From: a virus
Direction: 5' to 3' (one strand)
DNA length: 41,998 bases
Virus record (IMG/VR): IMGVR_UViG_3300031787_010453
Location: 1 to 41,998 of that record
Each line of letters opens with the position of its first letter. The stretch's first letter is position 1. Under the pieces are notes generated by a model. That model worked only from the letters and a program-made list of their open reading frames with translations. It made no database searches and was not told the origin of the DNA. The position numbers and the translations under genes were made by a program. Shown in pieces: positions 1 through 6,509 of this stretch.

Positions 1-1842
1 AAGTTGTTGTCTGTAGTTATCTTTATCTTTATCACTGAATTTGATTTGTAATTGTCCTTTTTCTTCAATTATATCTTCAATTCTCCTAATTTCTGAGTTA
101 AGTTTAGATTTAATCATATCTCTTATAGGTAATATACTATCTTCATAGGCAAATTTATCAGTAAATCTTTCTTTATCATTATCCACTTTAACTCCTAAAA
201 GAAGGGCATCTACTTCTGATAAATAATCAATATCTTCCAATTCTTCTGGTTTTTCACCTTCAATCTTATAAGTATTTAATTGGAATTGAATTGGAATAGG
301 TTCATCTTTATAATCTAAATCAAATAGTTCTCTTAGAGCCCAGTCATAATCAACCCAGTTAGACCACTCTTGTGAAAGAACTTTATACCAAGTTTGACCT
401 CTATATTCACTCGCTCTAATTATATCATCATCATCTTTATGATACCAGTTAGAATCGGCTCCTAATGCTTCACCATCAGTATCTATACGCTTAATAACTT
501 CAACAGCATTTGCATCATAAAGTGAATATCCATATGCTTCTGAATATACCGCATCATCTGTGTGAATTGGTTCATCTATCCACTCATCATAAACAATATC
601 ATCACAATCTTCTGGATACCAAGCGTCTCTATTTCTACGAGATCCTGTTTCTACATAAGTTGCATAATCTCTATCTAAATAAGAATCTGCCCAATCTGAC
701 CATACTGCATTATCATGTGGAATTCTTCTATCATGCCATTCCGACCAAACACCAGATGCTATCTGGTCATATCCACCCTGTGTATCATTTAATATATATT
801 GACCTTCATAGCTTTCATCTTCATCATCATCGTTGTAAAGAATTCCTTCATCTGAATCATATCTTCTAAAAGTATCCATATAAGGGTATCTTCTATAATT
901 TTTAGCTTCTACTTTTACTGATAAATTTGCATTTTTTTCTTCACCTTCTATTGTTACATTACTAAACGAATGATGATTATTAGAAGATTTGTAAATCCAA
1001 CCTTTTTCTTTAGCATAGTTTCTAAATTTTTCAACATCAGAATCTTTGATTGTATATTGTCTATCCATAAACCAGCTATCTTGTTTTGGATCTTTTCCGT
1101 AAATTTTAATTGAATTTAGTTTCCATACAAGAGCTCTTCCTATGAGTTCATCATCTTCTACAAGAATAAGCATTTTACAAACATCTGGATTCTCTGTATA
1201 AATTGTGAATAATCCTGATTTTTTTGCCATACAAGAGTTTCCTAATGTTCCAGACATTTCTTTATAATTGTCTGCATTATACCAATGGTTAATATCCTCT
1301 CCAGAAACTTCTTCAAATCTTTCACCTTGTTTTGATAAGGCAGCTTTAAATTTATTTGTAAATTCTTCAATATCTTTTGATGTGTATTTTCCAGGTAAAA
1401 GTGCATTTACTAATCTACCTAATTTGACATCGTTTCTTGATTTCGTTCCTAATTCATATTGATTAAACATATGATTGACATCTGATTGAGAGGTTTCACC
1501 TTTTTCAATCTTATCAATCATTATGTCTAAAATTTGTTTAGTTCTTTCATCACCTAAATTATGGTCTTTAGCCCAATCTTTGAAAGATTTTTCAACATTA
1601 TTTTTTAAGTTTCTTAAAGTAGAACCTGAAATATACCCTTCTCTATCGGAAAGAGATATAAAAGTCATATCATTTTTAACATCTTTATATTCTAAATCAA
1701 TAAGGTCTTTTGCTATCTGAGATTGTGTTGATAATTTATAAAGAGCATCTTTAAAATCTTTTACATAATAAACATAAGTTTCATTGATTAAACTTTCAAA
1801 AAGTAAATCTTCATTAATAAAGGAATTATATCTTAAAATCAT
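1..1842 (-). CDS. Large leader-bearing phage protein, C-terminus beyond window
   Basis: Reverse-strand frame open from the ATG at 1842 to the window edge (614 codons, no stop), so the C-terminus is missing. I do not recognise a named family. It opens MILRYNSFINEDLLFES, which fits the capsid-targeting-like leaders seen from 29057 to 39231 (candidate cut after I-N-E). Around residues 195-226 is a motif GNSCM (201-205) followed by YTENPDVCK, with Cys204 and Cys222. An acidic patch lies at 338-344, then short aromatic/acidic repeats VWSEW (365), VWSDW (380) and AVYS (431). A perfect TTAATATATA motif lies four bases before the start codon. Function unknown; likely late and possibly packaged. Three opposite-strand frames inside it are shadows. 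Confidence 0.8.
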   Translation of the reverse strand, partial: MILRYNSFINEDLLFESLINETYVYYVKDFKDALYKLSTQSQIAKDLIDLEYKDVKNDMTFISLSDREGYISGSTLRNLKNNVEKSFKDWAKDHNLGDERTKQILDIMIDKIEKGETSQSDVNHMFNQYELGTKSRNDVKLGRLVNALLPGKYTSKDIEEFTNKFKAALSKQGERFEEVSGEDINHWYNADNYKEMSGTLGNSCMAKKSGLFTIYTENPDVCKMLILVEDDELIGRALVWKLNSIKIYGKDPKQDSWFMDRQYTIKDSDVEKFRNYAKEKGWIYKSSNNHHSFSNVTIEGEEKNANLSVKVEAKNYRRYPYMDTFRRYDSDEGILYNDDDEDESYEGQYILNDTQGGYDQIASGVWSEWHDRRIPHDNAVWSDWADSYLDRDYATYVETGSRRNRDAWYPEDCDDIVYDEWIDEPIHTDDAVYSEAYGYSLYDANAVEVIKRIDTDGEALGADSNWYHKDDDDIIRASEYRGQTWYKVLSQEWSNWVDYDWALRELFDLDYKDEPIPIQFQLNTYKIEGEKPEELEDIDYLSEVDALLLGVKVDNDKERFTDKFAYEDSILPIRDMIKSKLNSEIRRIEDIIEEKGQLQIKFSDKDKDNYRQQL

Positions 1843-1846
1843 AATT

Positions 1847-1856
1847 TATATATTAA
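1847..1856 (-). promoter_or_regulatory. Putative phage late promoter motif TTAATATATA
   Basis: Exact match on the minus strand, four bases upstream of the ATG at 1842. The same 10-mer precedes other genes at 3106, 4247, 33657, 35444 and 39251. It resembles the T4 late consensus TATAAATA. The role is inferred from recurrence and position. Confidence 0.45.
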
Positions 1857-1882
1857 ATTTCTCTTATTAAAAATATTTTATA

Positions 1883-1890
1883 TATATTTG
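1883..1890 (+). promoter_or_regulatory. Bacteroidetes-type -7 element TATATTTG
   Basis: TAnnTTTG match ending four bases before the ATG at 1895. The -33 region is poor (TTTCT rather than TTTG), so this is a weak candidate. If used, the mRNA for the kinase gene would be leaderless or nearly so. Confidence 0.35.
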
Positions 1891-1894
1891 CATT

Positions 1895-2371
1895 ATGAAT
1901 TTAAAAGAACCATTTGTTATACTTCTTGTTGGTCCAACTTTATCTGGAAAATCTACTTGGATAAGAAATAATTATCCAAATGTTAATGTTATTTCTAGAG
2001 ACGAGATAGTTATGGAGGTTGCAGGAACAAGAGATTATAATAAGGCATTTGACACAGTTGATCATAAATTAGTTGATAAAGTTTTAGCAGAAAGATTAAC
2101 TGAATCAAATTCTACAAAGATTTCGACTATTATTGATATGACTAATATGACTGTAAAAAGAAGAACACAAACATTGAGATATTTTGACGATAGTTTTTAC
2201 AAAGTTGCTGTCATTTTTCCAATACTTTCTGATGATGAATATCAAAAGAGAAACATTGATAGAAATGCTAAAGAGAATAAGTGGATTCCACCAAATGTTA
2301 TCAAATCAATGATTGATTCTTTTCAAGCTCCCACCCCTGCAGAAGGCTTTGATAATATAATTTTCCTATAA
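1895..2371 (+). CDS. P-loop kinase, polynucleotide-kinase-like (AAA_33 type)
   Basis: 158 residues. Walker A GPTLSGKST is at residues 13-21 right after a hydrophobic strand, followed by SRDEI near 34-38, the typical arrangement of the kinase domain of T4 polynucleotide kinase and related AAA_33 proteins. A DMTNMT segment and an Arg-rich stretch (KRRTQ) follow, fitting a substrate/lid region. There is no C-terminal phosphatase domain, so it would be a kinase-only protein of about half the T4 Pnk length. Likely role: phosphorylation of a nucleic-acid 5' end or small substrate; substrate not determinable here. It is transcribed away from the gene at 1842. Confidence 0.7.
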   Translation: MNLKEPFVILLVGPTLSGKSTWIRNNYPNVNVISRDEIVMEVAGTRDYNKAFDTVDHKLVDKVLAERLTESNSTKISTIIDMTNMTVKRRTQTLRYFDDSFYKVAVIFPILSDDEYQKRNIDRNAKENKWIPPNVIKSMIDSFQAPTPAEGFDNIIFL

Positions 2372-2384
2372 AAAATTCTTATTT

Positions 2385-2416
2385 TTTGGTAAATTCTAAT
2401 ATTTATACTATATTTG
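2385..2416 (+). promoter_or_regulatory. Host-type promoter (TTTG-20-TATATTTG)
   Basis: -33 TTTG at 2385-2388 and -7 TATATTTG at 2409-2416, separated by 20 bases, upstream of the ATG at 2437. Same architecture as the promoters at 4794, 4946 and 5094. Confidence 0.75.
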
Positions 2417-2436
2417 TATAAATAATAAGGATATAT

Positions 2437-2793
2437 ATGATTTCTACTGAGCACGTAATTGACTTTGACAACTTAGTTTTAACAGATAAAGATGTTTTTG
2501 ATGATTGGGAATATCTTATTTGTGAAAATGATGGTAGTTATAGTCAAGACTCACAATACCTTTATTTTGATTATAAAGGATTAGAAGTTGTGATTGGTTT
2601 TGAATTGACTATCAGAGGATGGTCTTGGTATAAACCAGCATCATATATGGAGCCAGAAGATGGTGAAACTAAAATCACTGATGTTGATATAGATGTTGAT
2701 TATCTATCAATTGAATGTGAAGAGATAGTTCCTGACAAAGACTTGAAAAAGACTTTGACAGAAGTAGTAAAAAAATATGTAAATTATGAATAA
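2437..2793 (+). CDS. Small acidic protein of unknown function
   Basis: 118 residues, strongly acidic (runs such as DVDIDVDYLSIECEE), no membrane segment and no motif I recognise. It follows a well-formed host-type promoter at 2385-2416, so it is probably transcribed early by the host polymerase. The next gene overlaps its 3' end by eight bases, suggesting translational coupling. Small acidic early phage proteins are often inhibitors or DNA mimics, but nothing in the sequence demonstrates that. Confidence 0.7.
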   Translation: MISTEHVIDFDNLVLTDKDVFDDWEYLICENDGSYSQDSQYLYFDYKGLEVVIGFELTIRGWSWYKPASYMEPEDGETKITDVDIDVDYLSIECEEIVPDKDLKKTLTEVVKKYVNYE

Positions 2794-3103
2794 AGTTTAC
2801 TTTGATACTGAAAATAAACATTGGTATGTTTCTGAACCTGAAGATTTTTACTCTTTCAAAAGTATTAATTATGAAACTAATGAAGAGAACAAAAACATTC
2901 TATCTTGGACAAGAGGTGTTGATTTAAAAGATTATCCTAATCATATCAGAATGTATGATGTTGAGATTGGTGATGTAAAATACTTTTTTCTTATGAAACA
3001 AGAAAAAAATGTATATAAAATAGAACCTGAGAATCCAATTCAGTTAGAAAAATTAGTCAATAATCATAACATCTTATTTGTTGGTGAAACTATGGCATCT
3101 TAG
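2786..3103 (+). CDS. Hypothetical protein
   Basis: 105 residues, starting MNKVYFDTENKHWYVSEP and overlapping the preceding gene by eight bases, so it belongs to the same transcript from the promoter at 2385. Mixed charged/aromatic composition without membrane segments or recognisable motifs. Function unknown. Confidence 0.65.
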   Translation: MNKVYFDTENKHWYVSEPEDFYSFKSINYETNEENKNILSWTRGVDLKDYPNHIRMYDVEIGDVKYFFLMKQEKNVYKIEPENPIQLEKLVNNHNILFVGETMAS

Positions 3104-3105
3104 TT

Positions 3106-3115
3106 TTAATATATA
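3106..3115 (+). promoter_or_regulatory. Putative phage late promoter motif TTAATATATA
   Basis: Exact 10-mer six bases upstream of the ATG at 3122. One of six perfect copies found immediately before phage genes. Confidence 0.4.
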
Positions 3116-3121
3116 CTCCTA

Positions 3122-3991
3122 ATGAAAGTAAGAAAATTAGGAGATTGGAAGCCTCGAGTTTTAATTTTTCAAGGATCACCCAGAGATCCTGATACCTGTG
3201 CGAATATGGAATCAAAAACTCATAAAATAGTTGAGTATATGATTTCTAAGTGGTCTCCTTTTATAAATTTCCAAGTCATTGATCTTGCTGTTAATCATTC
3301 AAAAAAACCAATAATTCAACCTTGTAAAGGTTGTGTTTCTACTGCTGGTGGATTTCATTGTCATTTTGCTTGTTCTTGTTTTTTTAAAGGTGATAAGAAC
3401 AAACCAGATCTTCTTTCTGAATTAGATGTCTATACTAAATTACAGGAATGTGATGCTTTCATCATAGTTTCACCCATACATTGGCACGCGCTTACTGCTC
3501 AAGTAAAAACTTTATTTGACAGACTTGTTTGTGTTAATCAAACTCTGACCATAGACGACGCAAAAAAGTTAATGGGTGATAAAAATATTAAAAATTCAGA
3601 GGTCACTGGTAAATTTGCTCGGTCTGGTAAATATGATGATATGTTAAGGAATCATTTAGAAGGTAAAGTTGCTGCTTTTTATGCACACGGTGATGATGGT
3701 GCAGATGACTATGAAAATAAAGATTTACCCGACTCCTATCAAGATGTTTTAGATGATGGATTTGGAAATAATCCAAAGTCAACAGTCATGCCTTATGTAA
3801 TGCAATTGAAGTATTCCGGTGTATATGTGCCTAATGAGTTAATAGAAGCATTTTATGTAAATAAAGGATTAAACTATAATTTAGCTAATAAAACTTTTGA
3901 CAAAACTAAAGAATTTTTTGATAGGGCTGATAATCTTTTAGAAAATCTACTAAATTATTTAGAAGATAATAATTATAAAAAATCTATATGA
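3122..3991 (+). CDS. NADPH-dependent FMN reductase / flavodoxin-like protein
   Basis: 289 residues. The N-terminal strand VLIFQGSPRD (about 13-22) is the phosphate-binding start of the flavodoxin-like FMN_red fold. A second signature, DAFIIVSPIHWHALTAQ and KTLFDRL, is the mid-domain flavin-contact region typical of multimeric WrbA/iron-sulfur-flavoprotein relatives. Between them lies a Cys-rich segment (CKGC, then C-H-F-A-C-S-C) that could bind a metal or cluster. The C-terminal 100 residues extend beyond a minimal flavodoxin domain. Expected role: flavin-dependent redox chemistry; partner and substrate are not evident. It overlaps the next gene by four bases (ATGA). Confidence 0.7.
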   Translation: MKVRKLGDWKPRVLIFQGSPRDPDTCANMESKTHKIVEYMISKWSPFINFQVIDLAVNHSKKPIIQPCKGCVSTAGGFHCHFACSCFFKGDKNKPDLLSELDVYTKLQECDAFIIVSPIHWHALTAQVKTLFDRLVCVNQTLTIDDAKKLMGDKNIKNSEVTGKFARSGKYDDMLRNHLEGKVAAFYAHGDDGADDYENKDLPDSYQDVLDDGFGNNPKSTVMPYVMQLKYSGVYVPNELIEAFYVNKGLNYNLANKTFDKTKEFFDRADNLLENLLNYLEDNNYKKSI

Positions 3992-4257
3992 AATTCTTAG
4001 AAAACTTTTCTGATAGATATCCTATTGAATCTCAAATAAAAATGTGGGAAAAATATTTAGATGATAATTATAAAAGATTCTATAATACTGAGTTTGGAAA
4101 AAGATTAGCAGTTGGTGACAAGTCTTATTATTTAAAAGATAAAAGTCAATTAGTTGACCAATTAGTGATCGATATTAGAAATTCAGTTAAGGGTAAAATA
4201 CATGAAGGAAGTTTGAGAAAAGCTATAAAAAATTGGATAAATAAAGTTAATATATAA
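3988..4257 (+). CDS. Hypothetical protein
   Basis: 89 residues, basic, mainly predicted helical (MKFLENFSDRYPIESQIKMW). Start overlaps the stop of the flavodoxin-like gene by four bases, so it is translationally coupled. The MKFLENF start faintly resembles the leader motif of the later genes, but there is no clear [LIF]-x-E followed by a body junction. Function unknown. Confidence 0.65.
   Translation: MKFLENFSDRYPIESQIKMWEKYLDDNYKRFYNTEFGKRLAVGDKSYYLKDKSQLVDQLVIDIRNSVKGKIHEGSLRKAIKNWINKVNI
4247..4256 (+). promoter_or_regulatory. Putative phage late promoter motif TTAATATATA
   Basis: Exact match, overlapping the last codons of the preceding gene and ending four bases before the ATG at 4261, a leader-bearing gene. 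Confidence 0.45.
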
Positions 4258-4260
4258 TTT

Positions 4261-4764
4261 ATGAAAATAAAGAAATTTAACGAGGAGGTTGGTTTTGATG
4301 ATGAAGAGACAAGAGACAGATTAGAAATTGCTAATTTGAAAGGAGAATTAGAGCCGTCAAGTCCAACAATGAGAAACTTCTACATTCCAAATAATAAGGT
4401 TAATACTCAAACCGAACTAAAAAAAATATTTTTTAGATATCCAATTTTAGAGCAGTTTATGCAAGATTCAAAGTTGATAGAAGGTTCAAGACTTATTTCT
4501 TTTTACGCAACAAGTAAAGAACCAGTAGATGGTACAGAATATTATAGTCAATTATCCTTTGCTTATCATAATGGTGGATACTATATTGGTTCTATTCTAA
4601 GAGATAGATTTGAAGACAATGAGAGTAAATGGGTTACACACAATTTTACTTTTGATGAAATAGATGATATTTTTAACGTCACTGAATCATTCTTAAAGTG
4701 TTGTGTAAAACTTGGTGTTTTAGATAAAGAAGACTTAGGTCATTATAATTTTCTTTTGAATTAG
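4261..4764 (+). CDS. Leader-bearing protein, candidate head-packaged
   Basis: 167 residues. It begins MKIKKFNEEVGFDD; the basic/aromatic start ending in F-N-E matches the leader of the minus-strand cluster at 29057-39231, where the pattern is M-K-basic-aromatic-[LIF]-x-E. In T4, similar peptides target internal proteins into the prohead and are cut by the gp21 protease after [LI]-x-E. The body has no family I recognise. It has its own exact TTAATATATA motif directly upstream, so it is probably expressed late. It is the last gene before the RNA region. Confidence 0.7.
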   Translation: MKIKKFNEEVGFDDEETRDRLEIANLKGELEPSSPTMRNFYIPNNKVNTQTELKKIFFRYPILEQFMQDSKLIEGSRLISFYATSKEPVDGTEYYSQLSFAYHNGGYYIGSILRDRFEDNESKWVTHNFTFDEIDDIFNVTESFLKCCVKLGVLDKEDLGHYNFLLN

Positions 4765-4793
4765 TAAAAATATATTAAATTTTTTCAAAAAAA

Positions 4794-4825
4794 TTTGGTA
4801 GAATTATATCCTTACCTTATCTTTG
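4794..4825 (+). promoter_or_regulatory. Host-type promoter for tRNA-Tyr-like gene
   Basis: TTTG at 4794-4797, 20-base spacer, TATCTTTG at 4818-4825. The expected transcription start is only a few bases before the tRNA 5' end at 4839. Confidence 0.8.
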
Positions 4826-4838
4826 TATTCACAACGAT

Positions 4839-4926
4839 GGGGAAGTTCCAGAGCGGCAAATGGAGTTACATAGTAATGTGACTGGTCTCAAAAGATCTTC
4901 GGTGGTTCGAGTCCAACCCTTTCCCA
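4839..4926 (+). tRNA. tRNA-Tyr(GTA)-like, long variable arm, 8-base anticodon loop
   Basis: Class II tRNA shape. Acceptor GGGGAAG (4839-4845) pairs with CTTTCCC (4919-4925), discriminator A4926, no encoded CCA. D-arm CCA/TGG with a GG-containing loop; anticodon stem GTTAC/GTGAC; variable arm hairpin (GGTCT/AGATC); T-loop TTCGAGT. The body resembles bacterial tRNA-Tyr and the loop contains GTA, but the loop ATAGTAAT has eight bases instead of seven and the T stem has one mismatch/bulge. It may be functional with a shifted frame, or decayed. Isotype assignment is by resemblance only. Confidence 0.6.
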
Positions 4927-4945
4927 CAAAAAATTAAAAAAAAGA

Positions 4946-4977
4946 TTTGGTAGATTGAAAAAAAATACTTATCTTTG
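4946..4977 (+). promoter_or_regulatory. Host-type promoter for compact structured RNA
   Basis: TTTG at 4946-4949, 20-base spacer, TATCTTTG at 4970-4977. No open reading frame follows; the transcript would begin near 4983 and enter the structured element at 4984-5065. Confidence 0.8.
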
Positions 4978-4983
4978 TAAAAC

Positions 4984-5065
4984 AAATCACGGGTGGTTCC
5001 CTTAATAGTTAAGGCTGACCTTAAGCATCCACCGAGAGGTATACAGGGGCGAAAGTGATTTTTTT
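4984..5065 (+). ncRNA. Compact structured RNA of unknown class
   Basis: About 80 bases with their own promoter. A closing stem AAATCAC (4984-4990) / GTGATTT (5055-5061) runs into a T tract, which would also serve as terminator. Inside, GGTGG (4992-4996) pairs with CCACC (5029-5033). Within that, TTAAGG (5009-5014) can pair with CCTTAA on either side (5000-5005 or 5019-5024), giving two exclusive hairpins. GGGG (5046-5049) could pair with TTCCC (4997-5001) as a pseudoknot. It lacks tRNA features. I do not recognise the class. Confidence 0.6.
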
Positions 5066-5093
5066 AAGTTAAACAAAAATTTTTACAAAAAGA

Positions 5094-5125
5094 TTTGGTC
5101 AGAATAAAAAAAGTTCATATCTTTG
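5094..5125 (+). promoter_or_regulatory. Host-type promoter for initiator tRNA and large RNA
   Basis: TTTG at 5094-5097, 20-base spacer, TATCTTTG at 5118-5125. Transcription from here would run through the tRNA-Met at 5165 and the long non-coding region to the terminator at 6402-6431. Confidence 0.8.
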
Positions 5126-5164
5126 TAAAACAAAATTAGAAAAAAGAAATATAAAAATACACAT

Positions 5165-5237
5165 CGCGGGATAGAGCAGTCGGTAGCTCGCAAGGCTCAT
5201 AACCTTGAGGTCGTTGGTTCGAGTCCAGCTCCCGCTA
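5165..5237 (+). tRNA. tRNA-Met(CAT), initiator-like
   Basis: Acceptor CGCGGGA (5165-5171) pairs with TCCCGC; the first base C is opposite T, so pair 1-72 is unpaired, a hallmark of bacterial initiator tRNA. D-arm GAGC...GCTC matches the initiator form. Anticodon arm CAAGG-CTCATAA-CCTTG gives CAT. T-arm TTGG-TTCGAGT-CCAG. Discriminator A; CCA not encoded. The anticodon stem carries only two of the three G-C pairs typical of initiators (A-T at 29-41), so the initiator role is likely but not certain. Confidence 0.85.
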
Positions 5238-5242
5238 CAAAA

Positions 5243-6250
5243 GAGTTCTCAACGGAGAACAACGTTCTTTGAAATATTGATCTTTAACAGTCGGTTTCGA
5301 CTGACTGAAAAGAAGGGCGGCTTATAGTCCTTAAAATAAACCGTGAAAGCGGGATAAAGTGAACAGAATAGCTAAATCTGTTTGCGTCTTGAGTCTTCGG
5401 ATTTGAGGTCGAGTAAGCAAGTGGGACACCACAAAACCTTATTAGTCGAGGGTAACACTGTAGATGAACTGGATTTGTGACCAGGCAATTGTAGATTGTT
5501 TGGTTGACCTCGGAAGAGGAATAGGATTAACCCATAGGATTGTTGCAAGAAGTATCGACTCACCGGTTGTTATCATTGCGAAGTCCAACTCAAAAGGTGT
5601 CTTAAAGTTGAAAGACAATCAGGTGTACGGGTGGTGCTGTTACTTGACACTCTGTTCTCTACCAGGGGAATAGTGGTGAAGATATCTTGAAGAGTTGTAG
5701 TGGAGGCACTACACGGAGTTGTCCAGTATTCCTGAGTTCAAAAGATTTGGGAGCTGAGAGGTGACCACGACTTCTACAAATCTACAAGGCACTAAATTTC
5801 ACTATTAATGAAACATTTAAAAAGGAAATCGAAAGTGTCGCCTAGTTGCTAATGAAAGGTGACTACATAGTTATGGGATGTCCATAGCCACTGAAGCTCG
5901 AAAGGCCGATGTGATTTTACCGAAAAACTTATAGAGGGTCGAACCTCGAATCAGTCCGGCAGGGTTGAATAAGCAGATTAAGTAGAGAGTAGTTAGTAAC
6001 TCAAGAAGTGATTGGTCTAACCAATCGTCACTGACAGAATACTTCTCAAAAGGAAGTGGATAAGAAGGGAAACCATAATCTGACTAAAGTTCTGTCGTCA
6101 AAGGTGTAATCTCAACCTTTTTTGGTCGGTTCATAGGAACCTCTGAGAGCGAGACTCAGACCGACCTCGAAAGTTTTCGTAGTGGTTAACTTCCCTTTAA
6201 TTTAGGGAGTCTGTCTCAGACAGGGTGGATACTAAACTCCACACTAAAAA
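5243..6250 (+). ncRNA. Long structured non-coding RNA (GOLLD/ROOL-like candidate)
   Basis: About 1 kb between two tRNA genes with no credible coding frame, clearly richer in G and C than its surroundings and full of perfect short hairpins: GTTCTC/GAGAAC (5245-5260), CAGTCG/CGACTG (5288-5303), GTAGTG/CACTAC (5697-5712), GAGG/CCTC near 5935, GTGATTGGT/ACCAATC..TCAC (6008-6031), a three-way junction closed by GGTCGG/CCGACC (6124-6166) around TTC/GAA and TCTGAG/CTCAGA, CGAAA/TTTCG (6168-6179), CTGTC/GACAG near 6210 and GTGGA/TCCAC near 6226-6243. Large ornate phage RNAs such as GOLLD and ROOL are known to lie beside or around phage tRNAs. Membership in either class is inference; it may be a new class. 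Two small frames here (plus strand near 5464, minus near 5563) look spurious. Confidence 0.6.
5264..5289 (+). promoter_or_regulatory. boxA-like antitermination sites
   Basis: Two matches at the head of the long RNA: GTTCTTTGAA at 5264-5273 resembles the boxA in Bacteroidetes rRNA leaders, and TGATCTTTAACA at 5278-5289 matches 11 of 12 bases of the E. coli rrn boxA TGCTCTTTAACA. BoxA recruits NusB/S10 so that untranslated transcripts escape Rho. The placement before a 1-kb untranslated RNA is what one would expect. Confidence 0.6.
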
Positions 6251-6255
6251 ATCTT

Positions 6256-6361
6256 GGCCCGTTCGTCTAGTGGACTCTTAAAAGAGATACAGAAACTTCG
6301 TGAACGTAGAGGACGCCTAACTTTTCATTAGGAGACAGAGGTTCGAATCCTCTACGGGCTG
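6256..6361 (+). tRNA. tRNA-Glu-like gene with 34-base D-loop insertion
   Basis: Acceptor GGCCCGT (6256-6262) pairs with ACGGGCT (6354-6360); T-arm AGAGG-TTCGAAT-CCTCT (6337-6353) is perfect; anticodon arm CCTAA-CTTTTCA-TTAGG (6316-6332); D stem GTC (6265-6267) / GAC (6312-6314). The body (GTTCGTCTAGTGG) is tRNA-Glu-like. The D loop spans 44 bases instead of about 10 and contains its own hairpin CTCTT/AAGAG. By position the anticodon is TTT with C37; TTC is one base further. It is the 3' neighbour of the long RNA and probably co-transcribed with it. Confidence 0.6.
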
Positions 6362-6401
6362 CTAAAACAATGGTTTTTTGCTAAACTTACCATTTGTAGT
6401 C

Positions 6402-6431
6402 AAACCACCGACCTTCAACGGTGGTTTTTTT
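6402..6431 (+). terminator. Intrinsic terminator of the RNA operon
   Basis: Stem AAACCACCG (6402-6410) / CGGTGGTTT (6419-6427) with an 8-base loop, followed by a T tract. It ends three bases before the next tRNA, so that tRNA depends on read-through or processing. Confidence 0.8.
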
Positions 6432-6433
6432 AT

Positions 6434-6507
6434 GGTCTCTTAGCTCAGCAGGTTAGAGCAACTGACTCATAATCAGTAGGTCCACGGTTCGAGCCCGTGA
6501 GGGACCA
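6434..6507 (+). tRNA. tRNA with CAT anticodon (elongator Met or Ile2)
   Basis: Acceptor GGTCTCT (6434-6440) pairs with AGGGACC (6500-6506); D-arm GCTC/GAGC; anticodon arm ACTGA-CTCATAA-TCAGT gives CAT; T-arm CACGG-TTCGAGC-CCGTG. Discriminator A6507, no CCA encoded. A fully regular class I tRNA, unlike the tRNA-Glu-like gene before it. Elongator Met versus lysidine-modified Ile cannot be settled by eye. Confidence 0.9.
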
Positions 6508-6509
6508 CA

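Noticed and set aside
510-1720. Plus-strand frames at 510-869, 1268-1462 and 1523-1720
   Set aside because: They lie opposite the continuous minus-strand gene 1-1842; His/Leu-rich or low-information translations typical of antisense shadows.
4984-5065. Compact RNA as a tRNA or hammerhead ribozyme
   Set aside because: No T-loop TTCGA, no seven-base anticodon arm in the right place, and no CTGATGA core; left as an unassigned class.
5372-5673. Overlapping small frames (minus 5372-5563, plus 5464-5673) in the RNA region
   Set aside because: No A-rich start leader, composition unlike the other phage proteins, and dense hairpins across them; better explained by structured RNA.
6368-6393. Hairpin ATGGT/ACCAT before the RNA-operon terminator
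   Set aside because: Short stem with a long loop and no T tract; probably part of the 3' trailer, not a separate terminator.
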